Positions 1 through 8,372 of a stretch of 57,955 nt of DNA are shown piece after piece (position 1 is the stretch's first letter; every line of letters starts with the position of its first letter). Source of the DNA: Candidatus Dactylopiibacterium carminicum (GTDB lineage Bacteria; Pseudomonadota; Gammaproteobacteria; Burkholderiales; Rhodocyclaceae); assembly GCF_014736495.1 (NCBI RefSeq), contig NZ_MDUX01000018.1, positions 1 through 57,955 on the forward strand, given 5' to 3'. A model generated the notes under the pieces. That model worked only from the letters and a program-made list of their open reading frames with translations. It was not told where the DNA came from and did not search any database. Position numbers and translations under genes: made by a program.

Positions 1-105
1 GCCGCTTGCGTCGTTGGCGACCTGCCAAGTCTTGGCCTGATCGCTGCTGGCGACCTCCAGCGTCTGGCTGGAAACGTCGATACCTATAAAAACAGAGTCG
101 GACAC
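1..105 (-). CDS. IS110-family transposase, N-terminal fragment cut by window edge
   Basis: Reading leftward from a GTG at 105 gives 35 codons open to the window edge. They begin VSDSVFIGIDVSSQTLEVA, which is the typical start of IS110-family DEDD transposases: the first catalytic Asp sits in the G-I-D-V-S strand of a RuvC-like fold. A GAGAGGA Shine-Dalgarno lies just upstream of the GTG. The rest of the gene and the element ends lie outside the window, so completeness cannot be judged. The neighbouring GAF-GGDEF gene is broken, which fits a locus disturbed by mobile DNA. Family assignment rests on this short N-terminus only. Confidence 0.75.
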   Translation of the reverse strand, partial: MSDSVFIGIDVSSQTLEVASSDQAKTWQVANDASG

Positions 106-383
106 GTCCTCTCGCTCCCATCCTTGTTTATGCGAACTAAAGATTCCTACAACCGTTCGGGCTGCAAGAAAGGACGGTCCGGCTCAGGCGCCCAGTGCTC
201 AGTCACGGGCTTCAAACATCCCAGAGGCCGCTTGGGCTACCCGAGCCGGTCCGAGGCTTAAAGATACAAGGCCTTCGGCTGTTTCCAACGCTTCCATCAG
301 GATCCCTGCGCCAGGACAAGGGAACTGATCACCGGGGCGATTTAGACTTGCCCCTGGTTTTGCACGGATAAAGCTTTTTTCTG
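106..383. other. Non-coding stretch between IS110 fragment and GGDEF pseudogene
   Basis: I see no convincing gene here. The part next to position 105 would hold the upstream end of the IS110-type element, but IS110 elements usually lack clear inverted repeats and I cannot place the boundary. The last 30 bases before 384 are AT-richer (GGATAAAGCTTTTTT) and could hold a promoter. No good Shine-Dalgarno precedes the ATG at 384. Confidence 0.4.
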
Positions 384-1299
384 ATGGATCTTCTTCTTTC
401 GCAGCTATCTGCCGCGGTGCCGCGCGCCGAATCGGTCGAACAGCTGACCCGGCCGTTGCTGGAGATTCTCAGCACGGCCACGGGCATGGAATCCACCTAT
501 CTGACCACCATCGACCTGGCGAAGGGTGTGCAGCATGTGGAATTCGCGCGAAACGCTGGCACGGTGCAGGTCCCGGAAGGCATCGATGTTCCCTGGAATG
601 ACACTCTGTGCAGCCGTTCGCTCAATGAAGGGCGCACTTACACGCCGGATGTTTCGGCATGCTGGGGCGATTCGCAGGCGGCCCGGGAGATGGGAATCCG
701 CACCTACGTCAGCACTCCAGTGCGCGGCAAGGATGTTGCTCGCCGAGCTGAGCGAAGCGAATACTCGCCTGGCCTCGTTCGCACTGATCGATGCATTGAC
801 CGATCTGCCCAACCGCCGTGCGATCACCGACACACTGGCATGTGCGCTTGGCAAGGCACAGAGGGACGGTACGCGGGTGCTGGTCGGTCTGGTCGATATG
901 GACGGCTTCAAGAGCATCAACGACACCCATGGGCATCAGGTGGGCGATCTGTTCCTTCAGGAGATCGGCCGGCGCCTGCGCGGTGGATTGCGGACGATGG
1001 ATGCGGTTGGCCGGCTCGGTGGGGATGAGTTCGGTATCGTCGTGCCCTGCCCGGCCTGCGATGGTGAGGCGGCAGCGCAATCGCTGCAGGCGCGCATCAC
1101 GGCGGCCACCACGGGTGACTATCAGCTTAAGGAGGTCAGTTTTGCCTACGCCGGGGCAAGTGTGGGCGTGGTGGTGATCGATCCTTTGCAGATTGCCGAT
1201 GCAGAGGAAGCATTCCGTCTGGCCGATGCGCAGATGTATCGGATCAAGCGCCTGCGACGGAACCAGCTGATAGCACCCGTTCCTTCTCCGGTGATGTGA
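384..1299 (+). pseudogene. GAF-GGDEF diguanylate cyclase, broken by internal deletion and frame change
   Basis: A diguanylate cyclase would make cyclic-di-GMP from GTP. Frame one (from 384) gives a GAF sensory domain, MDLLLSQLSAAVPRAE through GIRTYVSTPVRGKD, about 117 residues. Near 730-735 the reading moves to another frame, which starts MLLAELSEANTRLASF and holds a full GGDEF domain with an intact RLGGDEFG active-site motif near 1010-1035, ending in TGA at 1299. The end of the GAF fold and the linker are missing between the two parts. A deletion of unknown size therefore joined them out of frame. The downstream part could in principle still be translated from the internal ATG at 733, giving a lone GGDEF domain. 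Family assignment is firm; loss of the full-length protein is inferred. Confidence 0.8.
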
Positions 1300-1314
1300 G
1301 CAGGAACCAATGAA

Positions 1315-1336
1315 AAACCCGGCAAAAGCCGGGTTT
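1315..1336. terminator. Hairpin terminator between convergent GGDEF pseudogene and ilvD
   Basis: A perfect 9-bp stem AAACCCGGC / GCCGGGTTT with a 4-base loop. On the minus strand the stem runs into TTTTTC, so it is a good rho-independent terminator for ilvD. It probably also serves the plus-strand gene ending at 1299. Confidence 0.8.
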
Positions 1337-1391
1337 CTGTTGCTGGGGCGTTCCCAGGCGGAGGGGGTGCAGGGGCGATTCAGCGCTTGAG

Positions 1392-3239
1392 CTAACTCAC
1401 GTCGCGTACCGCGCCTGTGTCGGCCGAGGTGGTCAGCGCAGCGTAGGCCTGCAATGCGGCGGAAACGGGGCGCACGCGGTTGACCGGGCGCCAGGCGTCC
1501 GGGCTGGCCTCCATTGCGGCACGTCGGCTGGCCAGCTCGGCATCGCCGATGGCGAGATGGATGCGGCGGTTGGGGATATCGATTTCGATGGTGTCGCCAT
1601 CCTCGACCAGCGCGATCTCGCCCCCCATCGCCGCTTCAGGTGAGGTATGGCCAATGGAGAGGCCGGAGGTGCCGCCGGAGAAACGGCCATCGGTGAGCAG
1701 CGCGCATTGCTTGCCCAGACCACGGCTCTTCAGGTAGCTGGTGGGGTAGAGCATTTCCTGCATGCCGGGGCCGCCCTTGGGGCCTTCGTAGCGGATCACC
1801 ACCACGTCACCCGCCTGCACTTCTTCGTCCAGGATGCCCTTCACCGCGTCTTCCTGGCTTTCATACACGCGGGCCTTGCCGGTGAATTGCCAGATCGATT
1901 CGTCCACACCGGCAGTCTTCACGATGCAGCCGTTGCGTGCGATGTTGCCGGTGAGCACGGCCAGGCCGCCATCCTGCGAGTAGGCATTTGCCTTGTCGCG
2001 GATGCAGCCCTTGGTGCGGTCCAGGTCCAGCTCGGAATAGCGCTTGTCTTGGCTGAAGGCGACCTGAGTGGGCACGCCGCCCGGTGCCGCGCGGTAGAAA
2101 TCGTGCACCTTGGGGTCTGCGCTGTGCATCACGTCCCACTGTTCCAGTGCGCCCTTCAGAGTGTGGCTGTGCACGGTGAAGGTGCTGGTGTTGATGAGGC
2201 CGGCGCGGGCGAGTTCGCCGAGGATGCCCATCACGCCGCCCGCGCGGTGCACGTCTTCGATGTGGTACTTGTCGGTGGCCGGCGCGACCTTGCATAGGCA
2301 GGGCACCTTGCGCGAGATGCGGTCGATGTGGTCCATGGTGAAATCGATGCCCGCCTCGCGTGCGGCTGCCAGCAGGTGCAGCACGGTGTTGGTGGAGCCG
2401 CCCATGGCCACGTCCAGGCTCATCGCGTTCTCGAAGGCGGCGAAGCTGGCGATGGCGCGCGGCAGCACGCTTTCGTCGTCCTTCTCGTAGTAGCGCTTGG
2501 CGAGCTCGACGATGAGGCGGCCGGCACGCAGGAAGAGCTGTTTGCGATCGGCGTGGGTGGCGACCACGGTGCCGTTGCCCGGCAGCGAGAGGCCCAGTGC
2601 CTCGGTCAGGCAGTTCATCGAGTTGGCGGTGAACATGCCGGAGCAGGAGCCGCAGGTGGGGCAGGCGGAGCGCTCGATCTCGTCCACCTCTGCGTCGGAT
2701 ACGTTCTTGTCCGCAGCCTTCACCATGGCGTCGACCAGATCCAGCTTGATCACCTTCTCGGCGCCCGGCGTGCTGGCGATCACCTTGCCGGCTTCCATCG
2801 GGCCGCCGGAGACGAACACGGCCGGAATGTTCAGGCGCAGTGCGGCCATCAGCATCCCTGGGGTGATCTTGTCGCAGTTGGAGATGCACACCAGCGCATC
2901 CGCGCAGTGGGCATTGGCCATGTATTCCACGCTGTCGGCGATCAGTTCGCGCGAGGGCAGCGAATACAGCATGCCGCCGTGGCCCATGGCGATGCCGTCA
3001 TCCACGGCGATGGTGTTGAATTCCTTGGCGATGCCACCGGCCGCTTCGATTTCGCGGGCGACGAGCTGGCCCATGTCCTTGAGGTGTACGTGGCCGGGCA
3101 CGAACTGCGTGAAGCTGTTGACCACTGCGATGATTGGCTTGCCGAAGTCTCCATCCTTCATGCCGGTGGCGCGCCACAGCGAGCGGGCGCCGGCCATGTT
3201 GCGGCCGTGGGTGGAGGTGCGGGAACGGTATTCGGGCAT
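1392..3239 (-). CDS. ilvD: Dihydroxy-acid dehydratase
   Basis: IlvD removes water from 2,3-dihydroxy-isovalerate and 2,3-dihydroxy-3-methylvalerate in valine and isoleucine synthesis, using an Fe-S cluster. The 615-residue product matches the usual length. It starts [20 protein letters not shown]; a GGAGA site lies upstream of this ATG, so a longer in-frame start at 3335 is rejected. The cluster motif [10 protein letters not shown] (Cys122) and the [17 protein letters not shown] segment (from about 194) are present, as is the [11 protein letters not shown] loop. The gene is divergent from lgt. It ends in TAG, but the next codons are CTC AAG CGC TGA. Many family members end in a S-Q-L-K-like tail, so a CAG-to-TAG change may have trimmed four residues. 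That should be harmless, and the gene looks functional. Confidence 0.97.
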   Translation of the reverse strand: MPEYRSRTSTHGRNMAGARSLWRATGMKDGDFGKPIIAVVNSFTQFVPGHVHLKDMGQLVAREIEAAGGIAKEFNTIAVDDGIAMGHGGMLYSLPSRELIADSVEYMANAHCADALVCISNCDKITPGMLMAALRLNIPAVFVSGGPMEAGKVIASTPGAEKVIKLDLVDAMVKAADKNVSDAEVDEIERSACPTCGSCSGMFTANSMNCLTEALGLSLPGNGTVVATHADRKQLFLRAGRLIVELAKRYYEKDDESVLPRAIASFAAFENAMSLDVAMGGSTNTVLHLLAAAREAGIDFTMDHIDRISRKVPCLCKVAPATDKYHIEDVHRAGGVMGILGELARAGLINTSTFTVHSHTLKGALEQWDVMHSADPKVHDFYRAAPGGVPTQVAFSQDKRYSELDLDRTKGCIRDKANAYSQDGGLAVLTGNIARNGCIVKTAGVDESIWQFTGKARVYESQEDAVKGILDEEVQAGDVVVIRYEGPKGGPGMQEMLYPTSYLKSRGLGKQCALLTDGRFSGGTSGLSIGHTSPEAAMGGEIALVEDGDTIEIDIPNRRIHLAIGDAELASRRAAMEASPDAWRPVNRVRPVSAALQAYAALTTSADTGAVRDVS

Positions 3240-3333
3240 GGCTGGGTCTCCGGGAGCGGACCAGGGGAAGAGGAGTCTGGCGCGCCAATGTGGTTCAATA
3301 TGAGCCCTAAATTCTAGCCTGCCGCCACGTATC

Positions 3334-4224
3334 ATGCCCGCCTCCCCCTTGCTGCATCCTCAGTTCGATCCGGTGTTCTTCTCGCTCGGCCCGCTGCATG
3401 TGCGCTGGTACGGGTTGATGTATGTGCTGGCCTTCGCACTGTTCGTCCTCCTTGGGCGCTGGCGCATCAGGAATCGTCCGGATCTGGGCTGGAGCCGCAA
3501 CGAGCTGGATGACCTGCTGTTTTACGGCATGCTCGGCGTGATCCTCGGCGGGCGGCTGGGTTACGTGCTGTTCTACAAGGCCGGTTTCTATCTCACGCAT
3601 CCGCTGGACATCCTCAAGGTCTGGGAAGGCGGCATGGCCTTCCATGGCGGTTTGCTCGGCGTGCTGTTCGCCTTGTGGTTCTTTGCGCGCAAGACCCGGC
3701 GCCACTTCCTGCAGGTCGGCGATTTCGTCGCGCCGCTGGTGCCCACGGGCCTGGCGGCCGGGCGCATGGGTAATTTCATCAATGGCGAGCTGTGGGGGCG
3801 TGTGACTTCGCCGGATGCGCCCTGGGCCATGCTCTTCCCGCAGGCCTGGCATGCCGATGCGGCGCTGGTGAAGGCGCAGCCGGCACTCGGTGCCTCGCTG
3901 GTGCAATACGTGGACCCGGTCAGCCAGCAGGTGCTCACCGGCCTGCCGCGCCATGCCTCGCAGCTTTACCAGTTCGCGCTCGAAGGGCTGACGCTGTTCA
4001 CCATCCTGTGGCTGTTCTCGCGCAAACCCAGGCCGATGGGCGCAGTCTCCGGCCTGTTTCTGATCGGCTATGGCAGCTTCCGCTTCATTGCCGAATTCGC
4101 GCGCGAGCCGGACGATTTCCTCGGCCTGCTCGCCGGGCAGCTCTCGATGGGGCAGTGGCTGTCCCTGCCGATGGTGCTGGCCGGTGTGGCGATGATGATC
4201 TGGGCTTATCGCCGCAAGGCTTGA
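3334..4224 (+). CDS. lgt: Prolipoprotein diacylglyceryl transferase
   Basis: Lgt moves diacylglycerol from phosphatidylglycerol to the lipobox cysteine of prelipoproteins, the first step of lipoprotein maturation in the inner membrane. The product is 296 residues with about seven membrane segments. The family residues are all visible: FHGGLLG with His104, then [14 protein letters not shown] with Arg144, Asn147 and Glu152, and a C-terminal [11 protein letters not shown] segment. These correspond to E. coli His103, Arg143, Asn146 and Glu151. No clear Shine-Dalgarno precedes the ATG, but the start fits family alignment. It is divergent from ilvD across a 94-bp gap with AT-rich patches that likely hold both promoters. 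It could process the lipoproteins encoded at 18336 and 24124. Confidence 0.97.
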   Translation: MPASPLLHPQFDPVFFSLGPLHVRWYGLMYVLAFALFVLLGRWRIRNRPDLGWSRNELDDLLFYGMLGVILGGRLGYVLFYKAGFYLTHPLDILKVWEGGMAFHGGLLGVLFALWFFARKTRRHFLQVGDFVAPLVPTGLAAGRMGNFINGELWGRVTSPDAPWAMLFPQAWHADAALVKAQPALGASLVQYVDPVSQQVLTGLPRHASQLYQFALEGLTLFTILWLFSRKPRPMGAVSGLFLIGYGSFRFIAEFAREPDDFLGLLAGQLSMGQWLSLPMVLAGVAMMIWAYRRKA

Positions 4225-4225
4225 A

Positions 4226-5032
4226 TCACGGCTCCGGTGCGCAGGTGGCGATCCAGCCTTCGACTGGATCGAAATCCGGCGGCAGGCCGTAGTTCTGTGC
4301 TCGCCGCTGCCAGCACCAGGCTGCGGCGAGCATCGCCAGCAGGGCATCCAGGTTGTCCCCGCTGCCATCCAGGAGTGCCGTTTCGCGTAATGGCGGCGGC
4401 AGTGCGAGGCGGTGTGAACCGGCGCACAGGCCGGTGAGGATGCATTCACGCGTAGCCAGGCGCGCCGGCGTGCTGCCGTTCTTGCCATCGCGTTTGTAGG
4501 ATTCACGCGTGAATTCACGTGCCAGCAGGGCTGGATAGGCTTCCAGCGCGATGCGCCCGGGGTCGCCCCGGTGCATGCCGGGAATACTGACGTTGGCTGC
4601 CAGCAGGCGTGGTGCGCCCGCAAGGAACATCAGGCCCACGGGCGGATTCACGAGTTTCATCGGGCTGTGCGAGCGTGCCGGCAGGTCTGCGGCGCGATGC
4701 AGATAGCGCTGGCCCATCGGCCGTGCGCTGCGTACTTCATCCAGCGCGGCGCGGAAGGCCGGTTTTCCCAGCGCCGCCAGATGCTTTACCAATGCCGCCC
4801 ATTCCGCCGGCCAGCCCAGTTGCGTGATCAGTGCGCGTGGCAGGCCGAACGGGAAATCGAATCCGCCACACCAGGGACCGGGCTGATGCAGGCAGGCTTC
4901 AAAGGCCGCCCAGTCTCTGCATTCGCGCAGGCGCAGCGCATGCAGACCGGCGTCGTCGAGCCAGCCTTCCGCCACCGTAATGCGCTTGCGCGGCCTGGGC
5001 GCCGAGGTGAAATCCACGCCGAGGATCAGCAT
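4226..5032 (-). CDS. DUF429 family protein (RNase H-like fold)
   Basis: The 268-residue product begins MLILGVDFTSAPRPRKRITVA, the typical first strand of the DUF429 family, whose members have a predicted RNase H/actin-like fold with an early acidic residue (GVDFTS). GGFDFPFGLP near residue 57 and ALEAYPALLAREF near 165 are other family-like segments. The biochemical role is unknown. The gene overlaps the hydrolase gene upstream of it by 7 bp (5026-5032), so the two are probably translationally coupled. It meets lgt tail to tail with one base between stops, leaving no room for a terminator. Confidence 0.8.
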   Translation of the reverse strand: MLILGVDFTSAPRPRKRITVAEGWLDDAGLHALRLRECRDWAAFEACLHQPGPWCGGFDFPFGLPRALITQLGWPAEWAALVKHLAALGKPAFRAALDEVRSARPMGQRYLHRAADLPARSHSPMKLVNPPVGLMFLAGAPRLLAANVSIPGMHRGDPGRIALEAYPALLAREFTRESYKRDGKNGSTPARLATRECILTGLCAGSHRLALPPPLRETALLDGSGDNLDALLAMLAAAWCWQRRAQNYGLPPDFDPVEGWIATCAPEP

Positions 5033-5940
5033 GCAGCCTCCGCGAACAGGCTGGCGGCGAGCAACACGGTGGCGGCGTGGATGTCGACGACGTCCTCGAT
5101 CCGGTCCGCATAGCCGCCCGCCATGGCGATCGCCACCGGGATGCCGGCCTCGCGGCAGCGCGTGAGCACCATGTGGTCGCGTGCCAGCAACCCAGCCTTG
5201 CTCAGAGCCAGACGGCCCAGGCGGTCACCCACGAAGGGATCGGCGCCCGCGAGATAGATCACCAGTTCGGGCCGCGCGCGGTTGAAGACCTGTGCCAGCC
5301 CGCCGGCCAGGGCCGTGAGATAGGCTTCGTCGCCGGTGTCGTCAGGCAGGCCGATGTCCAGATCGCTGCGCTGCTTGCGCACCGGGAAGTTCTTCTCGGC
5401 ATGGATGCTGAAGGTGAAGATGGCCGCGTCATCCTGAAGGATGCTGGCAGTGCCATCTCCCTGGTGCACATCGCAATCGACGATGGCGATGTGGCCGACG
5501 CCATCCTCGGCCTGTAAGGCGCGGGCGGCCACGGCGGCGTCGTTGAACACGCAGAAGCCGCTGCCATGATCCGTCGCCGCGTGATGGGTGCCGCCGGCAA
5601 GGTTCACCGCGCAGCCGCCGTGCCGCATCGCTGCGCGTGCTGCAGCCAGCGTGGCGCCGGACGAACGTCGCGAGCGTTCCACCATGGCTTCGCTCCAGGG
5701 CAGGCCGATCTCGCGCTGCTCGGTGGCCGAGAGTCCACCCGTGATCACGCGGTGGATGTAGTCCGGCGCATGGGCGCGGGCTAGCTGCCCGTCGGTGGCC
5801 GCCGGCGGCACGCGGAAATCTCCGGCCGCGAAGCGCCCGCTGGTGAGCAGGCGTTCGCGCAGCAGGCGGTATTTCGCCATCGGGAAGCGATGGCCGGGCG
5901 GCAGCGGCAGCACGAAGTGGTCGGCGTAGAAGAGCTCCAT
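5026..5940 (-). CDS. Histone deacetylase-like amidohydrolase
   Basis: A 304-residue member of the zinc-dependent arginase/deacetylase superfamily; bacterial members remove acetyl groups from small amides or lysines. It shows the GGTHHAATDHGSGFCVFND core (His119, His120), the metal site IVDCDVHQGDG (Asp157, His159) and a third metal-side Asp in YLAGADPFVGDRLG. The start MELFYADHFVLPLP matches relatives. A much longer frame extends upstream to 7242, but that part is antisense to the kinase gene and is rejected. It is head to tail with the DUF429 gene (7-bp overlap) and divergent from the kinase at 6094. The substrate cannot be told from sequence. Confidence 0.9.
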   Translation of the reverse strand: MELFYADHFVLPLPPGHRFPMAKYRLLRERLLTSGRFAAGDFRVPPAATDGQLARAHAPDYIHRVITGGLSATEQREIGLPWSEAMVERSRRSSGATLAAARAAMRHGGCAVNLAGGTHHAATDHGSGFCVFNDAAVAARALQAEDGVGHIAIVDCDVHQGDGTASILQDDAAIFTFSIHAEKNFPVRKQRSDLDIGLPDDTGDEAYLTALAGGLAQVFNRARPELVIYLAGADPFVGDRLGRLALSKAGLLARDHMVLTRCREAGIPVAIAMAGGYADRIEDVVDIHAATVLLAASLFAEAAC

Positions 5941-6093
5941 GCGCCGAGCTTGCCACAGCCGGGTGCCTGCTGCTTCAGGCTGGTGCAGGCCGGGCGGCCT
6001 TCCGGAGTCGCCATCCACCGCATGGCGGGCATTGCAGGCAGTCGGCATCTGCCTTGCTTGTGGACTGCGTTCCAGCCCGCCACCGCCCGTGCC

Positions 6094-7263
6094 ATGTTTG
6101 CCGAACTGCATCAGCTCTCCCATCACCATGCCTGGCGGCGGCAGCTCGAAATGCTGCTGGAGTCGGCCGGCGAGGGCATCTATGGCATCGACCTGCGCGG
6201 CCGCTGCATCTTCATCAATTCGGCCGGCGCGCAGATGCTGGGCTATACGCCCGACGAGGTGCTGGGCCGCAACATGCATTACCTGATCCACCATTCCCAC
6301 GCCGATGCGGCCCTGATGCCGGTGCACGATTGCCGAATCTTTCGTGCCTTCCAGGAAGGGCGCGGCACGCGGGTGGACGATGAGGTGCTGTGGCGGCGCG
6401 ATGGCAGCGCCTTTGCCGCCGAATATGCGTCCTACCCGATCCGCGACAGCGAGCAGGGCGACAAGGTGGTGGGTGCGGTGGTTACCTTCAGTGACATCAC
6501 CGAGCGCAAGCGCACCGAGGCGGCATTGCAGGCCGCGCATGACGAACTGGAGCGCCGCGTGGCACGGCGTACCGCCGAGTTGCAGGCGACCAGCGAGCGC
6601 CTGCGCGCTTCCCACCTCGCGCTGCAACGGCTTTCCGCCCACCTCAACCAGGTGCGCGAGGAGGAGCTCCGCCACATCGCGCGCGATATTCACGATGATC
6701 TGGGCGCCTCGCTTACCGCGCTGCAACTGGAGATGAACTGGCTGCGCGGCCAGCTGGCCGCGCCCGCGCTGCAGGCCAAGCTCGACGGCATGCTGGAAAT
6801 CGCCGGTACCGCCATGGGCGCGGTGCGTCGCATCCTCAACGACCTGCGCCCTGGCGTGCTCGACCACCTCGGTCTTTGGGCCGCGCTGGAGGCCTTGCTT
6901 ACGGATTTCCAGCAACGCAGCGGCCTGGGCTGCCATTTCGATTGTCCGCCGGAGATCGAGCAATGCCGGCTCGGGCGTGAGGCCGAAATCGCGCTCTATC
7001 GCATCGTGCAGGAAGTGCTCACCAACATCAGCCGCCATGCCCAGGCCCGCCATGTGCAACTGCGGGCCCGCGCCGAGGGCGACAGCTTGCTGCTCGCGGT
7101 GCGCGACGATGGGCGTGGCATGCAGGCGCCGGCCCAGCCCACCAGCTTCGGCCTGCTCGGCATGCAGGAGCGTGCCCGTGCGCTGGGCGGCAGCCTCGAC
7201 ATCGACAGCACGCCCGGCGGAGGCACCACGGTGCGTGTGCAACTCAGGGGAGTCTTCGCATGA
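6094..7263 (+). CDS. PAS sensor histidine kinase, NarX/DegS type
   Basis: A soluble-looking 389-residue sensor kinase. Residues about 15-140 form a PAS domain (AGEGIYGIDLRGRCIFINSA through FSDITERKR), followed by a coiled coil. The HisKA_3 dimerisation helix follows, with the phospho-accepting His200 in RHIARDIHDDLGA, and then a HATPase domain with N-box IVQEVLTNISRHAQA and DDGRGM. No membrane segment is seen, so it likely senses a cytoplasmic or redox signal through PAS. The ATG at 6094 was chosen because it starts just before the PAS domain; its Shine-Dalgarno is weak and an earlier start is possible. It overlaps the response regulator by 4 bp (ATGA), which marks them as a cognate pair. Confidence 0.93.
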   Translation: MFAELHQLSHHHAWRRQLEMLLESAGEGIYGIDLRGRCIFINSAGAQMLGYTPDEVLGRNMHYLIHHSHADAALMPVHDCRIFRAFQEGRGTRVDDEVLWRRDGSAFAAEYASYPIRDSEQGDKVVGAVVTFSDITERKRTEAALQAAHDELERRVARRTAELQATSERLRASHLALQRLSAHLNQVREEELRHIARDIHDDLGASLTALQLEMNWLRGQLAAPALQAKLDGMLEIAGTAMGAVRRILNDLRPGVLDHLGLWAALEALLTDFQQRSGLGCHFDCPPEIEQCRLGREAEIALYRIVQEVLTNISRHAQARHVQLRARAEGDSLLLAVRDDGRGMQAPAQPTSFGLLGMQERARALGGSLDIDSTPGGGTTVRVQLRGVFA

Positions 7264-7895
7264 TCAGCATCCTGCTCGTCGACGATCACATGATCATCCG
7301 CCGCGGTCTGCGCCAGATCCTGGCCGAGGATGCGCGCATCGGCGAGATCAGCGAAGCGGTGGACGGCCCTTCCGCGCTGCGTTTGCTGCGCGGCCAGCCC
7401 ATCGATGTGGTGCTGCTCGACATCGCCCTGGGCGAGCGCGACGGCCTGGACCTGCTCGGCGGCATCCGCCAGGAATTCCCACGCGTGGGCGTGCTGATGC
7501 TGTCGGTGTATCCGGAGTCCCAGTTCGCGTTGCGTGCCATCCGCTCCGGTGCAGCCGGTTACCTCAACAAGGGCTGCTCTCCCGAAACCCTGTTCGCCGC
7601 GATCTGCCGCGCGGCCGAAGGAGCGACTTACGTGACGCCGGAGATCGCCGAACTGATGGCGCAGGATATCCGCCGCGATCACGGGCAGGCCCCGCACGAA
7701 ACGCTCTCCAATCGCGAATTCCAGGTATTGCAACTGCTTGCCCAGGGCCAGACCGTGAGCGATATCGCGCGCCAGCTCTCGCTTTCGGCCAATACCATCA
7801 GCACCTACCGCGCACGCATCTGCGACAAGCTCAGGCTGCGCAACAGCCTGGAAATCGCGCATTACGCGGCCAGGCATCGGCTGCTGCAGGCCTGA
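7260..7895 (+). CDS. NarL/FixJ-family response regulator
   Basis: The 211-residue partner of the preceding kinase. A receiver domain spans residues 1-120 with acidic pocket VDDH, phospho-acceptor Asp54 in VVLLDIALGERDG and the conserved Lys in GYLNKG. A LuxR-type helix-turn-helix covers about 145-205 (LSNREFQVLQLLAQGQTVSD onward), so it is a DNA-binding transcription factor. Translation is coupled to the kinase by the ATGA overlap. Target genes are not evident; the next genes downstream lie beyond a repeat element and need not be regulated by it. Confidence 0.95.
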   Translation: MISILLVDDHMIIRRGLRQILAEDARIGEISEAVDGPSALRLLRGQPIDVVLLDIALGERDGLDLLGGIRQEFPRVGVLMLSVYPESQFALRAIRSGAAGYLNKGCSPETLFAAICRAAEGATYVTPEIAELMAQDIRRDHGQAPHETLSNREFQVLQLLAQGQTVSDIARQLSLSANTISTYRARICDKLRLRNSLEIAHYAARHRLLQA

Positions 7896-7946
7896 CAGCC
7901 GTGCTCACTCGCCTTCATGGCGCATCCTGCCGTTTAATCCGCCGTC

Positions 7947-8089
7947 AGAACCTGTTCATAGTCTTACTGCGAGGCCGTGATCGGGGCTCATGCGCTGCTC
8001 GGAATCCTCATGTATCCACATACACTCCAGTTCCTGTGCTGCTCTTCGCTCCGCTGACGGCCTCTCGCGACAGACTTTGAACAGGTTCT
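7947..8089 (+). repeat. MITE-like palindromic repeat, family 1, copy 1
   Basis: Begins AGAACCTGTTCATAGTCT and ends AGACTTTGAACAGGTTCT, an imperfect terminal inverted repeat of about 30 bp. The 143-bp interior is non-coding. Copy 2 at 42391-42604 is the same sequence in reverse orientation, near-identical apart from 71 extra internal bases. Copies 3 and 4 lie at 45628-45725 and 57926-57955. The flanks read GTCAG on the left and CTCAG on the right. Confidence 0.85.
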
Positions 8090-8249
8090 CAGGCATCCAG
8101 CCGGCGATACGGTGGACGCATGCGCCTTCCCAGCCCGGAAATTCAGGCGGATTGAGGTTTTCGCCTGTTTCATCTCGATGATTTTTCTGGATTTTTCAAA
8201 TCAAAAGGTAAATCCCGGCTTTTGTGTCATCGGATCCATGGTTACCGCG

Positions 8250-8262
8250 TTAAACGGTTTAA
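8250..8262. promoter_or_regulatory. 13-bp palindrome upstream of mdoH, possible operator
   Basis: TTAAACGGTTTAA, two perfect 6-bp arms around a central G, in an otherwise GC-rich gap about 110 bp before mdoH. The size and base content recall LacI-type operators, but the odd-length centre is atypical. The rest of the 8090-8372 gap shows AT-richer patches (near 8170-8210) and no gene. Confidence 0.35.
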
Positions 8263-8372
8263 AGCCGGACGTCGCGGTCCTTGCCAGGGTCTGACTGGCA
8301 CGCGCCGGATGGCTGGATGGCGCGCCGCAAGCATTGCGCGTCGGCCTTCAGCTTCAGCAGGACACAAAAACC

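Noticed and set aside
5941..7242. Upstream extension of the deacetylase frame to 738 residues
   Set aside because: The extra 434 residues are antisense to the PAS kinase and have shadow-type composition. The deacetylase family start is MELFYADHF at 5940.
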